From: Larix kaempferi | Lineage: Eukaryota > Streptophyta > Pinopsida > Pinales > Pinaceae | NCBI GenBank assembly: GCA_027924585.1 | Contig: BSBM01002083.1 | Coordinates: 744,001 to 808,000 of the forward strand | Direction of reading: 5' to 3' | DNA length: 64,000 bases | Part shown: one piece after another, positions 44,718 to 57,600 of the stretch | Position numbering within the stretch: the first letter of the stretch is position 1 | Layout: each line of letters begins with the position of its first letter | The notes under the pieces: model-generated | What the model was told of the DNA's origin: nothing | The model's database searches: none | The model's input: only the letters and a program-made list of their open reading frames with translations | Translations under genes and position numbers: made by a program

Positions 44718-47700
44718 ATGGTCTCGCTAATCAAGTTTTTTTTAATGGCATCTTCAAGCTACTCAGTGTTTTTTGCATTGGGTTGTTTGGTTACACATGT
44801 TGCAGGCACCCCATATAACAGTGAGCTTGGAAGAACGCCTCCCATGGGGTGAGATCTGGAATCTATAAGGCATTTATTTCAATAATACAGTAGTTCTATG
44901 AGGTGGGTTTTGAACTAAGGTATTGTACAAATGATATATGGCTTGCAGATGGAACAGTTGGAACCATTTTGGCTGCAATGTGAATGAGAGTATCATTAGG
45001 GAGACAGGTATTTGCAAATGTTTAATGGATGATGCAAATTGTTATTAGAAACTTTCATTTATCGCAGAGATTGATATTGATGACCATTGTTGAATATTTG
45101 ATTTGTTGATGATAATATTCCTGCAGCTGATGCATTTATATCAACTGGGCTCTCCAAACTTGGATACAAATATATCAATATAGGTATTTTTTTAATCCTC
45201 AGATAAATAGAAATGCAATGCAATCCAAGGTTTTGTGTAGAGTTAGATGCCGATTTTCAATACTGATACTCCTGTGACATTCATTTAGAGAGGATTTAGG
45301 CTAATGTGGTTGGATTTCATATGAATTTTTTAGTGTTTGTGTGAACAGAGTTTTCAACATTAGGTTGCTTGTCGGTGATTGCCATTTTTTTAAATAAGCT
45401 CAAGAAGCAGTCCCTTCACAGAAAATAGTCCCCTGGTTTCTCTGAGAGAATATATTGATAATTGTCTGATTGAGTTTTTGGGAATGTTTGTGTGAATAAC
45501 AGATGATTGCTGGGCCGAGTTACAGAGAGACAGAGATGTAAGTGCCGTCCTGCCACAAAATCACTTTTTTACGGCATGAATGCATTGATTCTTTTGAAAT
45601 TGATTTCACCACACAAATATCAAAAGGTTGGTCCTGAAAGGCCTTAGTCATGGTCATAGAGCCAAGGGTTGGTCCTGAAAAATCATAGGCATGGTCTTAG
45701 AGCGTAGGGTTGGTCCTGAAATGTCAAAGTCACGGTGTTAGGGGAAAGTGCTGGTCCTGAAAGTTAATAGTCATGGTCTCAGAGCGAAAGAGTCATCCTG
45801 AATTGTCTTATTTACAGTCTTAGAGAAAGGTTTCATCCTGGAAGGTCTTAGTCATGGTCTTAGAACAAAGGGTTGGTCATGAAAGGTCGTAGTGATGGTC
45901 TTAGAGCGAAGGGCTGGCCCTAAAAGGTCTTACCGTTCAAGTACGGATAAGCATACTGAAAGATTGGTCCTGAAAGATCTTACCTGAGCTAGGGTTCTGA
46001 AAGGTCTTACTGAACGTTCTACTAGAAAAAGGAAATGGAAGACTCTTGAATAAAAAACATAGTTAACTGGTTACACTTTAAAGGCAATTAAGGCACAGAA
46101 TGATGTTTTAATTACGTTCACAGGAATTTGGAGAAAAAATATTGGTATTATGTAATTCCTGCATTTTTATTACTGAAATAATTGTCATTTCTGTCTCCTA
46201 TTAAATCCAAACAATGAGAGAATGTAATATAGCTGTCTACGTCTACAGGGAAAGCTGGTTCCTCGTGCTTCAACATTTCCATTCGGCATCAAGGCCCTTG
46301 CTGACCATGTGCATGAGAAGGGTCTGAAGCTTGGCATATATTCAGATGCAGGGTAAGTTCAGCATGGTTTCCCTATTCTTGAACACCAAAACCCATTCAA
46401 GATCTTACTTGAGCTCAGTGAAGATCCTTCAAGACCTTACCTGATATCAGGTTTTTTAACTTTCATTTATAAACCCATTTCCTGACTTGGGGTTTTGGCT
46501 TTAGGCAATATACATGTCAAAAGCAACCTGGCTCATTAGGATTTGAGGAAGAAGATGCCCGGACATTCGCTGAATGGGTATTTCAGAAATGTTCTTTAGT
46601 GTGTATGAAGTTAAGATTTGGTAGATTGTGAAGAAAAATTAAATATCAATATTGGGAAGTAGTGGCTCATGCATTTTGCATCTACAGGGTATAGATTATC
46701 TCAAATATGATAACTGTTTTGACGATGGTTCAAAACCTGAAGTCAGGTGAGCTTCTTCTTCATCAGGGTTTCATATTTAGAGTAAATTCATTCTTTCAGT
46801 TGTCAGAATGGTTTATCTTTGTATGCATAGCAGGTACCCAAGGATGAGGGATGCACTTCTTAGGACGGGCCATCCGATATTCTATTCTCTATGTGAGTGG
46901 TATGCAAAGCTTCTCTGCTTTCTGTGGAAACTTCTATACCACTGGATGCTATCAAAAATATATACTGGTCAACAATCAAAACCATCAAGTTTTAGAAGTA
47001 CTTTGTTGGTGACTTTCATACCCTTTTTGGCGGTTTGCAGGGGTGTTGATAATCCTGCTACTTGGGCTCGCAATATAGGAAACAGCTGGAGAACAACACT
47101 AGACATAGAGGCTAAATGGGATAGGTAATTTACTGGATTGTTGCAAATTCATCTTACTGTTGAGGAATCCACGATTTCAGATTTAAAATTCCAAATTTTT
47201 TGAGCTTGCGAAACTCAATGCTGAAACATAACTCCATACTTATGAGGTACCCTTGTTTCCACTGTGGCTTGAGAGGTCTGCACTGGCTGCTTACAAAACT
47301 TCGATATTAAGTTCTTTCTGGTTATGATTCCACTCACAAATTACAAGATTTCATCCAGAAGTAGTTTGTAGCTCTATTTAAGTTAGGCATTTCTAGCATA
47401 GTAGAAACATTTGTATACGAATTTGAATTTGAGTACGATTTGATACAGAAAAATTACGTTTCAAAAATCCTTTACAGCTCCAATATGGAATTATACGTCT
47501 CATAGATTAAAAAATATGAATTTGTAGAAGAATTTCAGCTTGAAGAATGCTTAATAACTCAGAAAAATTAATTCACTTATTGAAAATTTTGTCATTAGTT
47601 TATATTTGTGGGATGTATTCAAGATTTTTTATTTTATTTTTTATTTTTGAGGTTTTTGGGCTGTTTGTTTTTTGGGTTTATGAGTCCATGGGGATTAAGT

Positions 47701-49988
47701 ACATGAGGTATAATATGAGAGAGAATCAAAAGTAAGTTGACCATACTGTATCAGTACTGTATGGAAAATTCTCCAGATATGTACTACTGCCGAGTTTCCA
47801 TACAGAATAGGCCTATATGGCCGAATCTTGCTACGATGCTTTCTAGGTGATACAAATATGAACAGAAGGATATCATTATTACATGTACCCCTTTCTGACT
47901 TCAATTTCCGGTGTATGATATGAAAATTGGGGATTGAAATGCATGGCCATGGAAATGTATGGTGCAAGCCATTTGTGTGCGGAGTGAAGGATTGAAATGC
48001 ACTATTTATAATTCATATTATTTGCAAATCAAAGGAAAATATTTCAGACATTTTTTTGTCAATTTTGGAGAGTTCTATACTTACTTTATGACTTGCTTTG
48101 GTCCAGTGTAACATCCCGGGCAGACCAAAACAACATGTGGGCCAACTATGCAGGACCTGGTGGATGGAATGGTAACAACCTTTCTTGTTAGTACTTAAAT
48201 TTAATATGCCATATCTTTGAGATTGAGGTCTTTTCTAGGATTTGTCATTATTTTTTATGTCAGGCTTTTGTTTATATTGGATAAGATGTCCTCCAATCAA
48301 TTTTTACCATTGTTTGGTTATGGATTTTAGTTGCTGTTAATTTTGTTTTTTGGAAAATTCATCACATATTTCATCATGAATCAAGATAAATGTACAGCAA
48401 GAATGATACATAATAGAACCAAAGCGCAGTCTCACAAATTCCGCCTTCCTACATAAGCAACGAGAGCTAGCATGTATGCTTACACTCCAAGCTCAACAAC
48501 ATCTAGATCAGAGAATTATCAGTATCTTCAACTTTTTATCATGCACTTCTTACTTCTTCCACTGCTATAAATACAATCAACCTGTTCCTCAGATCACTAC
48601 AAGCATGATTTTTGAAATGCTGTACCTGACTGAAGGAAATTAAATAATTTATAAATGCTGTCCTCTGTTGATTTCCTCTGACACCTTGTATGTTTCCCCA
48701 TATCTTCAGACCCAGACATGTTAGAGGTTGGGAACGGTAACATGACTGCAGAGGAGTATCGCTCACATTTCAGCATTTGGGGTCTTATGAAGGTATTCAA
48801 CAGTCCATGTGTTACAGAGATGGTTCCTTGCTCTTGAGATTTAAAAGCTATTAGAAATCACCCAACCTAAAGCTGCAGATTTATGCTCGTTATAAACAAA
48901 AGCATTTTTCAAAGGATTACTGATTTCAGTCCATTTCATGGAACCTCAATGTATTGCTCCAATATGACTCCACATCAAATGGGTTGTTGGATGGATTGAT
49001 TTATTAATCTCTTTATGTTTCTGTTTTGGTATTTAGGCACCTCTGCTGATTGGTTGTGATGTGAGGTTTTTGAGTGATAAAAGGTTAAAGATCCTTGGCA
49101 ATGAAGAGGTCATTGCAGTCAATCAAGGTGCGTCCTTTCTCAATCTCTGAGGGAATAAAATGCACCGATACGGGAACAGAAGTGGCTTCATTTCCATTTC
49201 CAAAACTTTCTATAGAAAGGATCCAAAATAATTGAAGATTCTTTTCTGTCGGTCTGTTGCAATAGGTTCCTTCAAATTTGAGCATGAACTATCTTGTTGT
49301 ATGCAGACCCACTAGGAATACAGGGAATAAAAGTGAGGCAACAAGGTGATCTTGAGGTAATTACATCCGTCCATTAAAACACTCCTTTTTTCATAATATA
49401 AATCTTACTCATATCTCCTAATCTACAAGCTCAATGATTTAAATTTTGATATGGCGAAGCTCAGGGCTCAAATATAACCCTGTGCTTATTAGGCACCCAC
49501 ATTCTCACTGTATCTTGGGAGGGCAATGCAGGTTTGGGCTGGTCCGCTTTCGGACAACCGTATAGTTGTAATTTTATGGAATAGAAGTTCATCAAGATCT
49601 ATTATCACAGCACATTGGAAAGACATTGGACTTCACTCTTCCGTTTCTGCCAAAGTCAGGAACTTATGGAAGGTAATGTATCCAAGGAAACAGAAATTTC
49701 ATCTACATGCCCAGTGTTGCATATAAACATTTTAGGATGGTCATCTGTGGCACCTCTCTTATACTTAATTCTCAGTTGCAGATGACATTTTTTGTGATTT
49801 TACTGATAGCCTTCTCTGTGTGGATATAACAGCACAGAACTCTAGCAGGTAATCATAAAGGCAGCCTTACAGCATCAGTGAAGCCCCATGCATGCAAAAT
49901 GTATGTTTTGACAGTTTACCCCTACACTTCTCCATTGGACTGGATTTATGATATTTTAGGAACAAGATTACGTTATAAGAAGTATTAA
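44718..49988 (+). CDS. Alpha-galactosidase, glycoside hydrolase family 27
   Basis: Hydrolyses terminal alpha-1,6-linked galactose from raffinose-type sugars and galactomannans; secreted or vacuolar. Fifteen exons: 44718-44848, 44949-45007, 45127-45183, 45503-45537, 46249-46352, 46505-46577, 46688-46746, 46834-46899, 47041-47124, 48107-48171, 48710-48792, 49037-49127, 49307-49356, 49532-49672, 49833-49988. All introns are GT-AG and all phases join, giving 417 residues. The first 30 or so residues are a signal peptide (hydrophobic core [15 protein letters not shown]). Then come [18 protein letters not shown] (about 37-54), DDCWAEL, and the nucleophile Asp161 in YLKYDNC. The acid/base is Asp216 in SWRTTLDI; the 55-residue spacing equals that of coffee and rice enzymes. 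[14 protein letters not shown] follows, then a beta-sandwich domain ending [12 protein letters not shown] second start at Met10 is possible. The last 24 residues extend past the usual end. It appears intact. Confidence 0.95.
45626..46015. repeat. Imperfect 40-48 bp tandem repeat in intron 4
   Basis: About eight units built on GGTCCTGAAAGGTCTTAGTC and ATGGTCTTAGAGCGAAGGGT lie inside the alpha-galactosidase intron 45538-46248. They do not overlap the splice sites. Confidence 0.85.
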
Positions 49989-51325
49989 GAAGATTTTTTC
50001 CCCTCAAGGAAGATCCATGGCATTCTTAAGGATGGTGTTTAACAGAAAATCATGAACCAGTGGCACTTAACACTGAACAGGTTTCTGAGGCATCCACGTG
50101 CATTTTTTTCCCTCCAACTTGGAAGGCCATGCAACTATAGATGTTTATTAACTTTGAGAAATGGTTCCTTTGTCAGCAGCAAACTAATGATTCTGCTAAA
50201 GCAGTCCAAATATTAAGCAATGTTTATTTAAGAAGTCAATTAAGTAAGCTCTTTGGAAAGGCAATATAACTGTGATGAAGATGCCAGATTAACTTTTTCT
50301 TTGTTAGCATGTTGTTAAAATGAAATCTGCAGCTGTTCTGAACAGAACATGAATTTTTTTTATGACATAACATGCCTGGAGGGGCTGCACTGCAAATAGG
50401 AGACTACCATCGGCTGTGCCTAGTCTGTGTAGCTATTCTGAGAATGGAACCTTCGTGGACGGCTTAGCGCTTAGTCAACCTCCCCAACCTCACCAATAAA
50501 CAACACCAACTAAATATTATTTAGAGAAGTCTTTGTGATCATCTTGCTGTAGTATTGATTGGGAGGTGAAGTTCAATTAAGAAAAACAGAGGGTAGCTGT
50601 GCAGATCCATAGGAATGTCTTCTTGATCACCCTGTTATAATACTGATTGGGATGTGAAGTTCTACTAAAAGAAAACAGAGGGTATTTGTGCAGATCCATA
50701 AAGAAGTTGCATGGATTGCAAATATCTAACGGGATAATAGGAGCCAGAGATAACCTCTATTAGTTTATTTTAAATCATATAAACTTGATATCTGTGTTTT
50801 TCAATAAATAAAAACCTTTAATTTCATATTCCTTCATAAAAAAATGGTATATACAGGAGAGATACATTCACTACTAGAAGATAGAGAGTATAGATTTGAC
50901 CATTACAGTCTTAGAAAATGAATCTGTTCTCTTCTTTAACCCCTTCCCTTAGCTGAAGTTATAATGAGCAATTTCACCAACTTGAGAGACATGTGCAATT
51001 TGTCCCCGATTTGATATTCATTGTTGTAATCCTTTGTCTGAGGGAAGATTACAAGTGCATGTTTGTCTCCTCTAAAGTCAGTGGCTCTTCTGGCTACATT
51101 TACAACTTCTACAGATACGCTGAGCGTCTGAAGTAATCATCTATGGACCTGAAGATACAATGAACTTTCCTTTTTCCTGCTTTTTCTTTTGGATATCATT
51201 TTAGGCAATTCAGAGATCTACAGCGGTTGGAAGAGCAGTTGACTCTGGACACCTATTTCCTTTTCAGAATCCGAATGATCCAATTCATGATGCCTGTTCA
51301 TCCCACCATAGGGGTTTATATAACC
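49989..51325. other. Downstream flank of the alpha-galactosidase gene
   Basis: No gene is seen. A tandem duplication of roughly 100 bp at about 50525-50705 repeats TTGATTGGGAGGTGAAGTTC- and AGAGGGTAGCTGTGCAGATC-like text. AATAAA occurs near 50496 and 50803, both far from the stop codon, so no poly(A) signal can be assigned with confidence. Confidence 0.5.
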
Positions 51326-51735
51326 CTGATCTAACTCTAATATCTAGTGAAGAAAGTACTGCTGGAAAATATGGAGTAATACAAGATCTAACTCTAATAT
51401 CTAGTGAGGTATAATCTAAGATCTAACTCTAATATCTAGTGAGGTATAATCTAAGATCTAACTCTAATAGCTAGTGAAGAAAGTAGTGCTGCTGGAAAAT
51501 ATGGAGTAATATAAGATCTAACTCTAATAGCTAGTGAAGAAAGTAGTGCTGCTGGAAAATACGGAGTAATATAAGATCTAACTCTAATAGCTAGTGAAGA
51601 AAGTAGTGCTGCTGGAAAATATGGAGTAATATAAGATCTAACTCCAATATCTAGTGAAGAAAGAGCTGCTGGAAAATATGGAGTAATACAAGATCTAACT
51701 CTAATATCTAGTGAAGAAAGTGCTGCTGGAAAATT
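51326..51735. repeat. 60-bp minisatellite
   Basis: Five to six units of about 60 bp contain AAGATCTAACTCTAATATCT, AGTGAAGAAAGT, GCTGCTGGAAAATA and GGAGTAATA. The first units are partial. Because the unit is a multiple of three, the minus strand stays open for 111 codons as a repeated 20-residue peptide; this is a consequence of the repeat. Confidence 0.9.
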
Positions 51736-52115
51736 CTCTGGAAAGGTGCCCCAGAGGATGGTACAAGGGGGAAGGAGAAGCCTCAATGGCCCCTGGACCT
51801 ATCACTTGAAGAGTAGAAGGAAATGTTGCTTTGTAGGGCATCCACCTCTATAAATGTGTCTCTCTTAGTATTTGAGGTTGAGGAGCAAACACTCAGGATA
51901 GAACACTGTCCAAAGGATCTGAAATAAGCATTGACCCATGGTGTGTCTTGCAGTATCAAGTGAGGTGCCTGTTGTTACTAACTAGATGCAGATGATTTCC
52001 TACTAGAAGGGAAAGCCCTATCCCAAGATTTGAGTCTACAAAATCCACACAAGGCTTGCTGGTGAGGGGTGGGAGGATCCCTTGGGATCTCACGAATCTA
52101 GACTCCACTTGAATG
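51736..52115. other. Unique spacer, nothing recognised
   Basis: About 380 bp between the minisatellite and the hAT element, with no coding region or repeat that I can support. Confidence 0.5.
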
Positions 52116-52123
52116 GTGTTACT

Positions 52124-53555
52124 CAATGTTATCAGAACCAGACCGGTCATCGAACCAGCGAAGCCCAAAATGTGAACCGGACCGGAACTAGAAAAAAACT
52201 GGTTGACTAAAAAATACATAAAATATTCACATTTGGTAAAAAAACATATATATTCATGTGCATACATATGAATCCAAACCATTAATACACATATGCAAAT
52301 TTTCTCATATATATAGCAAGTATGGGTACAAATAACCAAAATAGCACCTAGTGCAATACATCTCTAAGGTTCTAAACCAAAGTACATCAACAAAGAGGCT
52401 CTAAATGGCCCCTACAATCCAAAAAGAAAGCATAGTAATAATGAATAACCATAAACTGATCAACATAAATTGGATTTTTAACTGCTATATGGCCTAACAT
52501 CCCAACGTTGGGAACAAGCATTCATGGAATAAGAATTCAATTTCCTAAGCATAAGAGGTGAAAACTAAGTGATTTCACATCAGTGGCATAAATTGACATT
52601 ATTTAAGGACCAGTCCATGTCTGTCTTGTGTAAGGAAAATGTTAAGATTCAATATGCTTAGATAGACAACATCAGTATTCCATTCAATTTCACAACAATA
52701 GCATATATAGGATCATTGAAAGAACAACAAGCACAGCATAAATACAAGAGACACAATTTATCCTGGGAAACCCTCATGGGGTAGAAAACCCAGCAAAACT
52801 TCCTCAATATAGATGATCAAAAGAACAAAGATGAAATCCCAAAACAAGAGCTCCTTCTCCTCCTTTGCAGATCTCTCTCTCTTTCTCCTATGCGAGTTCA
52901 CAAGTGAGTGAGTGTGTGTTAAATGAGGAACACACCTCCTCTATTTATACTTTACTTCACTTGACTTTTAACCCTAACTAGGTCGGCCCCAACAACTTAA
53001 CCACTCAACTTAATGCTGACTAGGCCGACTCCTCTAGGGGACTTAAACACCCCATTACAATTGACTCAAGGGGATCTATTGCCCCGATTTACGTGGGAGG
53101 TTTTACCTCAATGACTTTACATTATAATAACATCCCGACGGAGGAATAAAACATCTCTGGATGAATAATAATAAAGTACAAATAGAATATTCTTAGAAGT
53201 TACAATATTTCAACAAAAAAAGGACCTTTTCTCTACTCGTGTGAGAGGGTAATAGAGTTCCGTAATAGAGTTCTAGAGGCCCATGTATTTAGCAAGAGGC
53301 TTAGTGTGTTTAACAGAAAGTTAAAATTGAAAACAGTTTTGTTTATTGAACAGAGTCTAGAAGCTTAAGCATAGTACAAACCGGACTGGTTCCGTACGGA
53401 ACTGGTCAAAATCAGTCGGTTTGGCAGTTTTGACTAGTTCTGTATGGTACGGCGGTTCAGTGCAAAATTCCGACTCAGCCGGTTCGGGGCCCTGACCGGA
53501 CCGGTCTCCCTTCTATATCGGTTTTACCGATTCCAGTCCGGTTCCGATAACATTG
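52124..53555. mobile_element. Non-autonomous hAT transposon
   Basis: The ends are inverted: left CAATGTTATCAGAACCAGAC, right (reverse complement) CAATGTTATCGGAACCGGAC, 18 of 20 identical. An 8-bp target duplication, GTGTTACT, is at 52116-52123 and 53556-53563; 8 bp is the hAT value. Subterminal regions are rich in ACCGGACCGG-like text on both sides. There is no transposase frame. Of 1432 bp, 576 belong to a later solo LTR, so the original element was about 850 bp. Confidence 0.92.
52640..53215 (-). mobile_element. Solo LTR related to the Copia family, nested in the hAT element
   Basis: The segment starts TGTTAAGATTC and ends TTTCAACA. It follows the Copia LTRs in order: AAGAGACACAA, a GGGAAACCC-type stretch, CTCCTTCTCCTCC, CTATTTATACTT, AATGCTGACTAGGCCGAC, then AGGAATAAAACATCTCT. 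TATAAATA is on the minus strand at 52942-52949. Flanks are GAAAA (52635-52639) and AAAAA (53216-53220), an imperfect target duplication. It is a relative, not the same subfamily. Confidence 0.85.
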
Positions 53556-53599
53556 GTGTTACTATCGACCTCCTCATTAGTGACCTTGATCATTAGGGG

Positions 53600-54600
53600 C
53601 ACTTGAAAAAATAATGCAATCATTTGGTTGTGTTTTGTCAAGAGGTTGCCCTAAGCGTGGAGGATCAAAGACACAGTGCCTCCCTCATCAACTTGGATAA
53701 GCATTGTTGATTTGATTACCAGAAGATGGAGAGAAAGTTCCAAGAATCCCCAAAGAAACAACAAAAATATCATCATATCTCGTAGTAGGACATCGAAAAA
53801 TAAAGTGCTCCATCTCTGTCTCATGCATATGACATAGTTGGAAAATATTGTCCACCTATGGAATCTAATGCTAAGTCTCTACCCAAAATTTGTGTGAACC
53901 CACTTGAAACTGGCCCATAGGGATCTTAAGCACATGCATCCATTGTCATAGTTTGTAAGGGGGTCGAACAACGAGGCCATCTCTCAAAATCCAAGAAGTG
54001 GTTTGCATAGAAGGCCATCTCAGGCTTCAACCGCCTTGGTGGATTAAGCCAAGTGAAATAGACATATTGCTTGTAGCCCCCTTGGTGGATTAAGCCAAGT
54101 GAAATAGACATATTGCTTGTATATTCCATCTTTGATCATTTTGTTCATCTCCTACTTAATGTCGAGGGGCACCTAACAAGTATCTAAAAGGAGGTAGGTG
54201 GTCCATCAAGATGCCAACTAATCAAAGAAGACCTAAAACCTCACAAAACAAACAATTATGAACCTATCCAATAGGTATGTTCAAGTCTACGACCTCATAT
54301 GAGTAGTAAGCAAGGTACAAATACCAATCCTACCAACAACGACATTAGCAAAACATTAGATACAATGTAGAAAGTTGGAAAGGGTGGGTTGCAATCTCTA
54401 TATGAATAATGGTGTGAGTAACTACCCCTTTGCTATTAATGATAATACAATGGAACATAAGGGTCTATATACACTCTCAGTCTTGGCCTAGTTTAACTCT
54501 AACAGGCTAGGTCCCCACACCTCTGAACCATAAAGAACCTTGGACCAAATAAAAGAGTCCATGAGATCCATCTTGGACAAAATGTCTCAAACCATAAAAG
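53600..54600 (-). pseudogene. LINE (non-LTR retrotransposon) C-terminal fragment
   Basis: On the minus strand, around 54490-54580, the text reads DSFIWSKVLYGSEVWGPSL, the phrase that follows RT in plant L1-type LINEs. Further on, around 53790-53830, CHMHETEMEHFIFRCP resembles the zinc-binding zf-RVT segment. Between and beyond, stops and shifts are frequent. A 46-bp duplication at 54035-54122 lies inside. No endonuclease or RT core is present. Confidence 0.6.
54035..54122. repeat. 46-bp tandem duplication
   Basis: CTTGGTGGATTAAGCCAAGT begins at 54035 and again at 54081; the copies are identical over nearly the whole unit (through GACATATTGCTTGTA). It is recent and lies in the LINE fragment. 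Confidence 0.95.
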
Positions 54601-57600
54601 CATTCATGACTTAAAACACCATCCATCCTCTATGTAAAACTAAACATAAAACCACAAATTTGTGAGTGCACCTATACTCCCAATTTGTCATTACTTGCAT
54701 GCATACAAATACTATTGACTTAATGCAAAATCAGCCTTCCATCTTTTTACAAACCCTTATTTATACCCGAAATCAATGTTTCAACTATGATTGATGTACA
54801 ACCCTAGTAGGCTATTGCATATTATAAGATAGATTGACGAGTATTGGGGACAGTGATAGCAATTAGAGATACAAATATATCCCAGCTGAGGAGGGAGAGA
54901 GTTATACGTGAGTCACAGGTCACCATGCTTTGATCCAAGTCTACAAGGATCTATGTTGCTTGATCAAGGTCACGGTGACATAGTTTAGCATAGAGAGTAC
55001 AAGCGTCCAATCTATGAGAAGTAAGAAATAAAAATCTCATATGATCCCACAAGGCACTGATAGGCCACAAAGACTACAATAAGTGTTGCCTCAAGATCAA
55101 GTCAGAAATCAAATAAATGAAAGTCAAACCTTACATCTCCTTACAAAACCTTAGCTAACAAGAAATCAATTCTTCCCTACACTAATAAAATAAATCTCTT
55201 TTAAAACCCTAAACTAATCAAATAAAACAAGTTCATGTATTTATGTATCTTGTATTGTATGTTATATAAAATCAATTATAAATTAAACAACTTATTATGT
55301 ATGCTCTTTATTTTTGGTCTGGCTTTAATTCTTTTTTCCTCTTCTAACACTTAATCTTTTGCATCCATTGGCTCTATCTTTAAGATAGTCTTTCAAGTCC
55401 ACAACCACCATTATGGTGCTACCCACTTGCCACAACCTAATTTGTGATCCTCAAAGGTCATCCTTAGATTAGTAAGTAGATTAAAATTTGCTAGTTAAAC
55501 TCCTAAAATAAAGTAGGATAAATTAATCAAGTTTTAAAAAAGTCTTCCATTTTTATTTATTTTTTATTCTGCAATTTTGAATATATAATACATAATTGAA
55601 AATATAAAATATTTCATAATGACTAATAAATGTAATTTTTCAAAAGTAAGGGAGTCTATAACCCAAGTGTCCATGATAAATTCCACTTGTACTAAATATG
55701 AGAAGAACATAATCAATTGTTGTTATGAACTAAGGGGCCATGCTCTCTCGATGAATGGCTTTAGCACCATCTACAAACTTGTAACATATAATTGTACTTG
55801 GTTTTAAAATGTTAATTTACTTGTCAATTTACATAAGATTTGCTATATTTTAATATTTAAATAATGAATTTATTATGGAATGGAATATATGTATATATGA
55901 GTTGACTCTTATATTTTGGCTTATCAAGTTCAAGGTATTCAGTTATGAGACTCTTACACTTTGGCTTATCAAGTCCAAGTTATTTGACTACGGTTAACAA
56001 ACTGATTTGTACTAAGGTTAGACATAGTTAAACACTAAAAAAAATTGGTTAATGAATAAAGTTGCTATATCATCTAATTGGAATCCATGATTTTGTGATG
56101 AACAACACTTCAAAAATATGAGATTTAAAAATTCAATAAATTTAAGGTTGTTACTGAAATATCTTCAGTTTGTGATCTACCTTATTATTCAATTTAGATG
56201 TATATTTACTCAAATTCAAAATGAATTTATATACAATAAAAAGGAGAAAATGCAAATGCACTCCAACTCATAAAAAGAATATCCATATTTGTAAAGCAAT
56301 AAATTGTGTTCATCATACTTCTTATTTAATTTGCAAGTCCATAGGCATTAATATTTACTTTTGTTTTTAATTTGTATCTTAGAGTTCAATTACAAGGTAA
56401 TGATTTAAATTCTTAGCAACTGTTAATCCCTAATGGATGGATGTCAAATAATCTATTTAAATAGAAATCAATCAAGCCAACAAAGCTTATGAGCTTGTCA
56501 CTTTTTTTTGGCAAAGAAACTAGAAAATAAACATGTTTTTGTATTTCTAAGAGACCAGAACTATTTATCTACTATGAAAATTTGTCATACTATTTGTAGG
56601 AAATTTTGTTGGTTTTTTATTTATAGTTTTGAATTTTTCATTGAAAAAATATATAGTAAATTTAACCCCTTTCTTCACAATATGCCTTATAACTGTAGGA
56701 AATAATAATGACATACATATATTTTGCAATAATCATTTAATTTGACACATCAAATAAACTAAATTTAAAACGTTGTTTTATAAATGTCTTTATGTTACCA
56801 ACAATTTTCTTTAATTTGTCGACTATTAAGAAAATAAAATCCAAATTATATTGCGTGAGAGAGATATCTCTATGGTGTTGTCATGATGTGTCATTCACAA
56901 CTTAGCAAGGAGAAATTAGAGAAAAATCTTAAACCACCATTTCATAAATTGAATTGTCACACAGAGGCATATAAGTACAAGAATCTGTACAAACTATGAG
57001 GCCTTTTGGCTCTTTGTGAATTGCTAACTTTTGTGGGACTCCTCTATGCCAAGTGCACATGGCATATTCACATATGTCATATTCTTTGACACATCATCTC
57101 TTTCACATTTCAACACCTCATTTCATACAAGACATTCCTTTCCTTCACACAAAATTCAATACATACTTGTTTATTTATTTCCCTCATATGTCCTAGGACT
57201 CACAACCCTTATGTGAACATACAATATTTAATATATCTAACCATGGCCATATCAAAATGGTTATTATACCCACCCATAACGATCATTTTCAAGACTCCCT
57301 GTAGTCACTCCTAATCCACATTTCTCAATTCGTCTCTAAGTTGTCTTTTGCACTCTCTCAAATGCATGCTCCATGGTTTATGATCCAACAAGATTTGCTT
57401 TCATCTACATTGTTCATCATGGCATCGAACACATATCTTGGCACTCCAATTGCTTTAACAATTCACTTTCCATCTTTCAACTTACAAAATTGTCTCTTAA
57501 GTTCTCATAGTTTAATAGAGTGCTTCTTGTTAATTGGGCTAAGTTTGGGTTGTTGAAAGGAGAATTATTATACTCGCCACTTGGGTTCAAATCCGCTTGT

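Noticed and set aside
47547-47967. Open frames inside intron 9 of the alpha-galactosidase gene
   Set aside because: Short, AT-rich frames of biased composition in a canonical GT-AG intron; exons on both sides join in phase without them.
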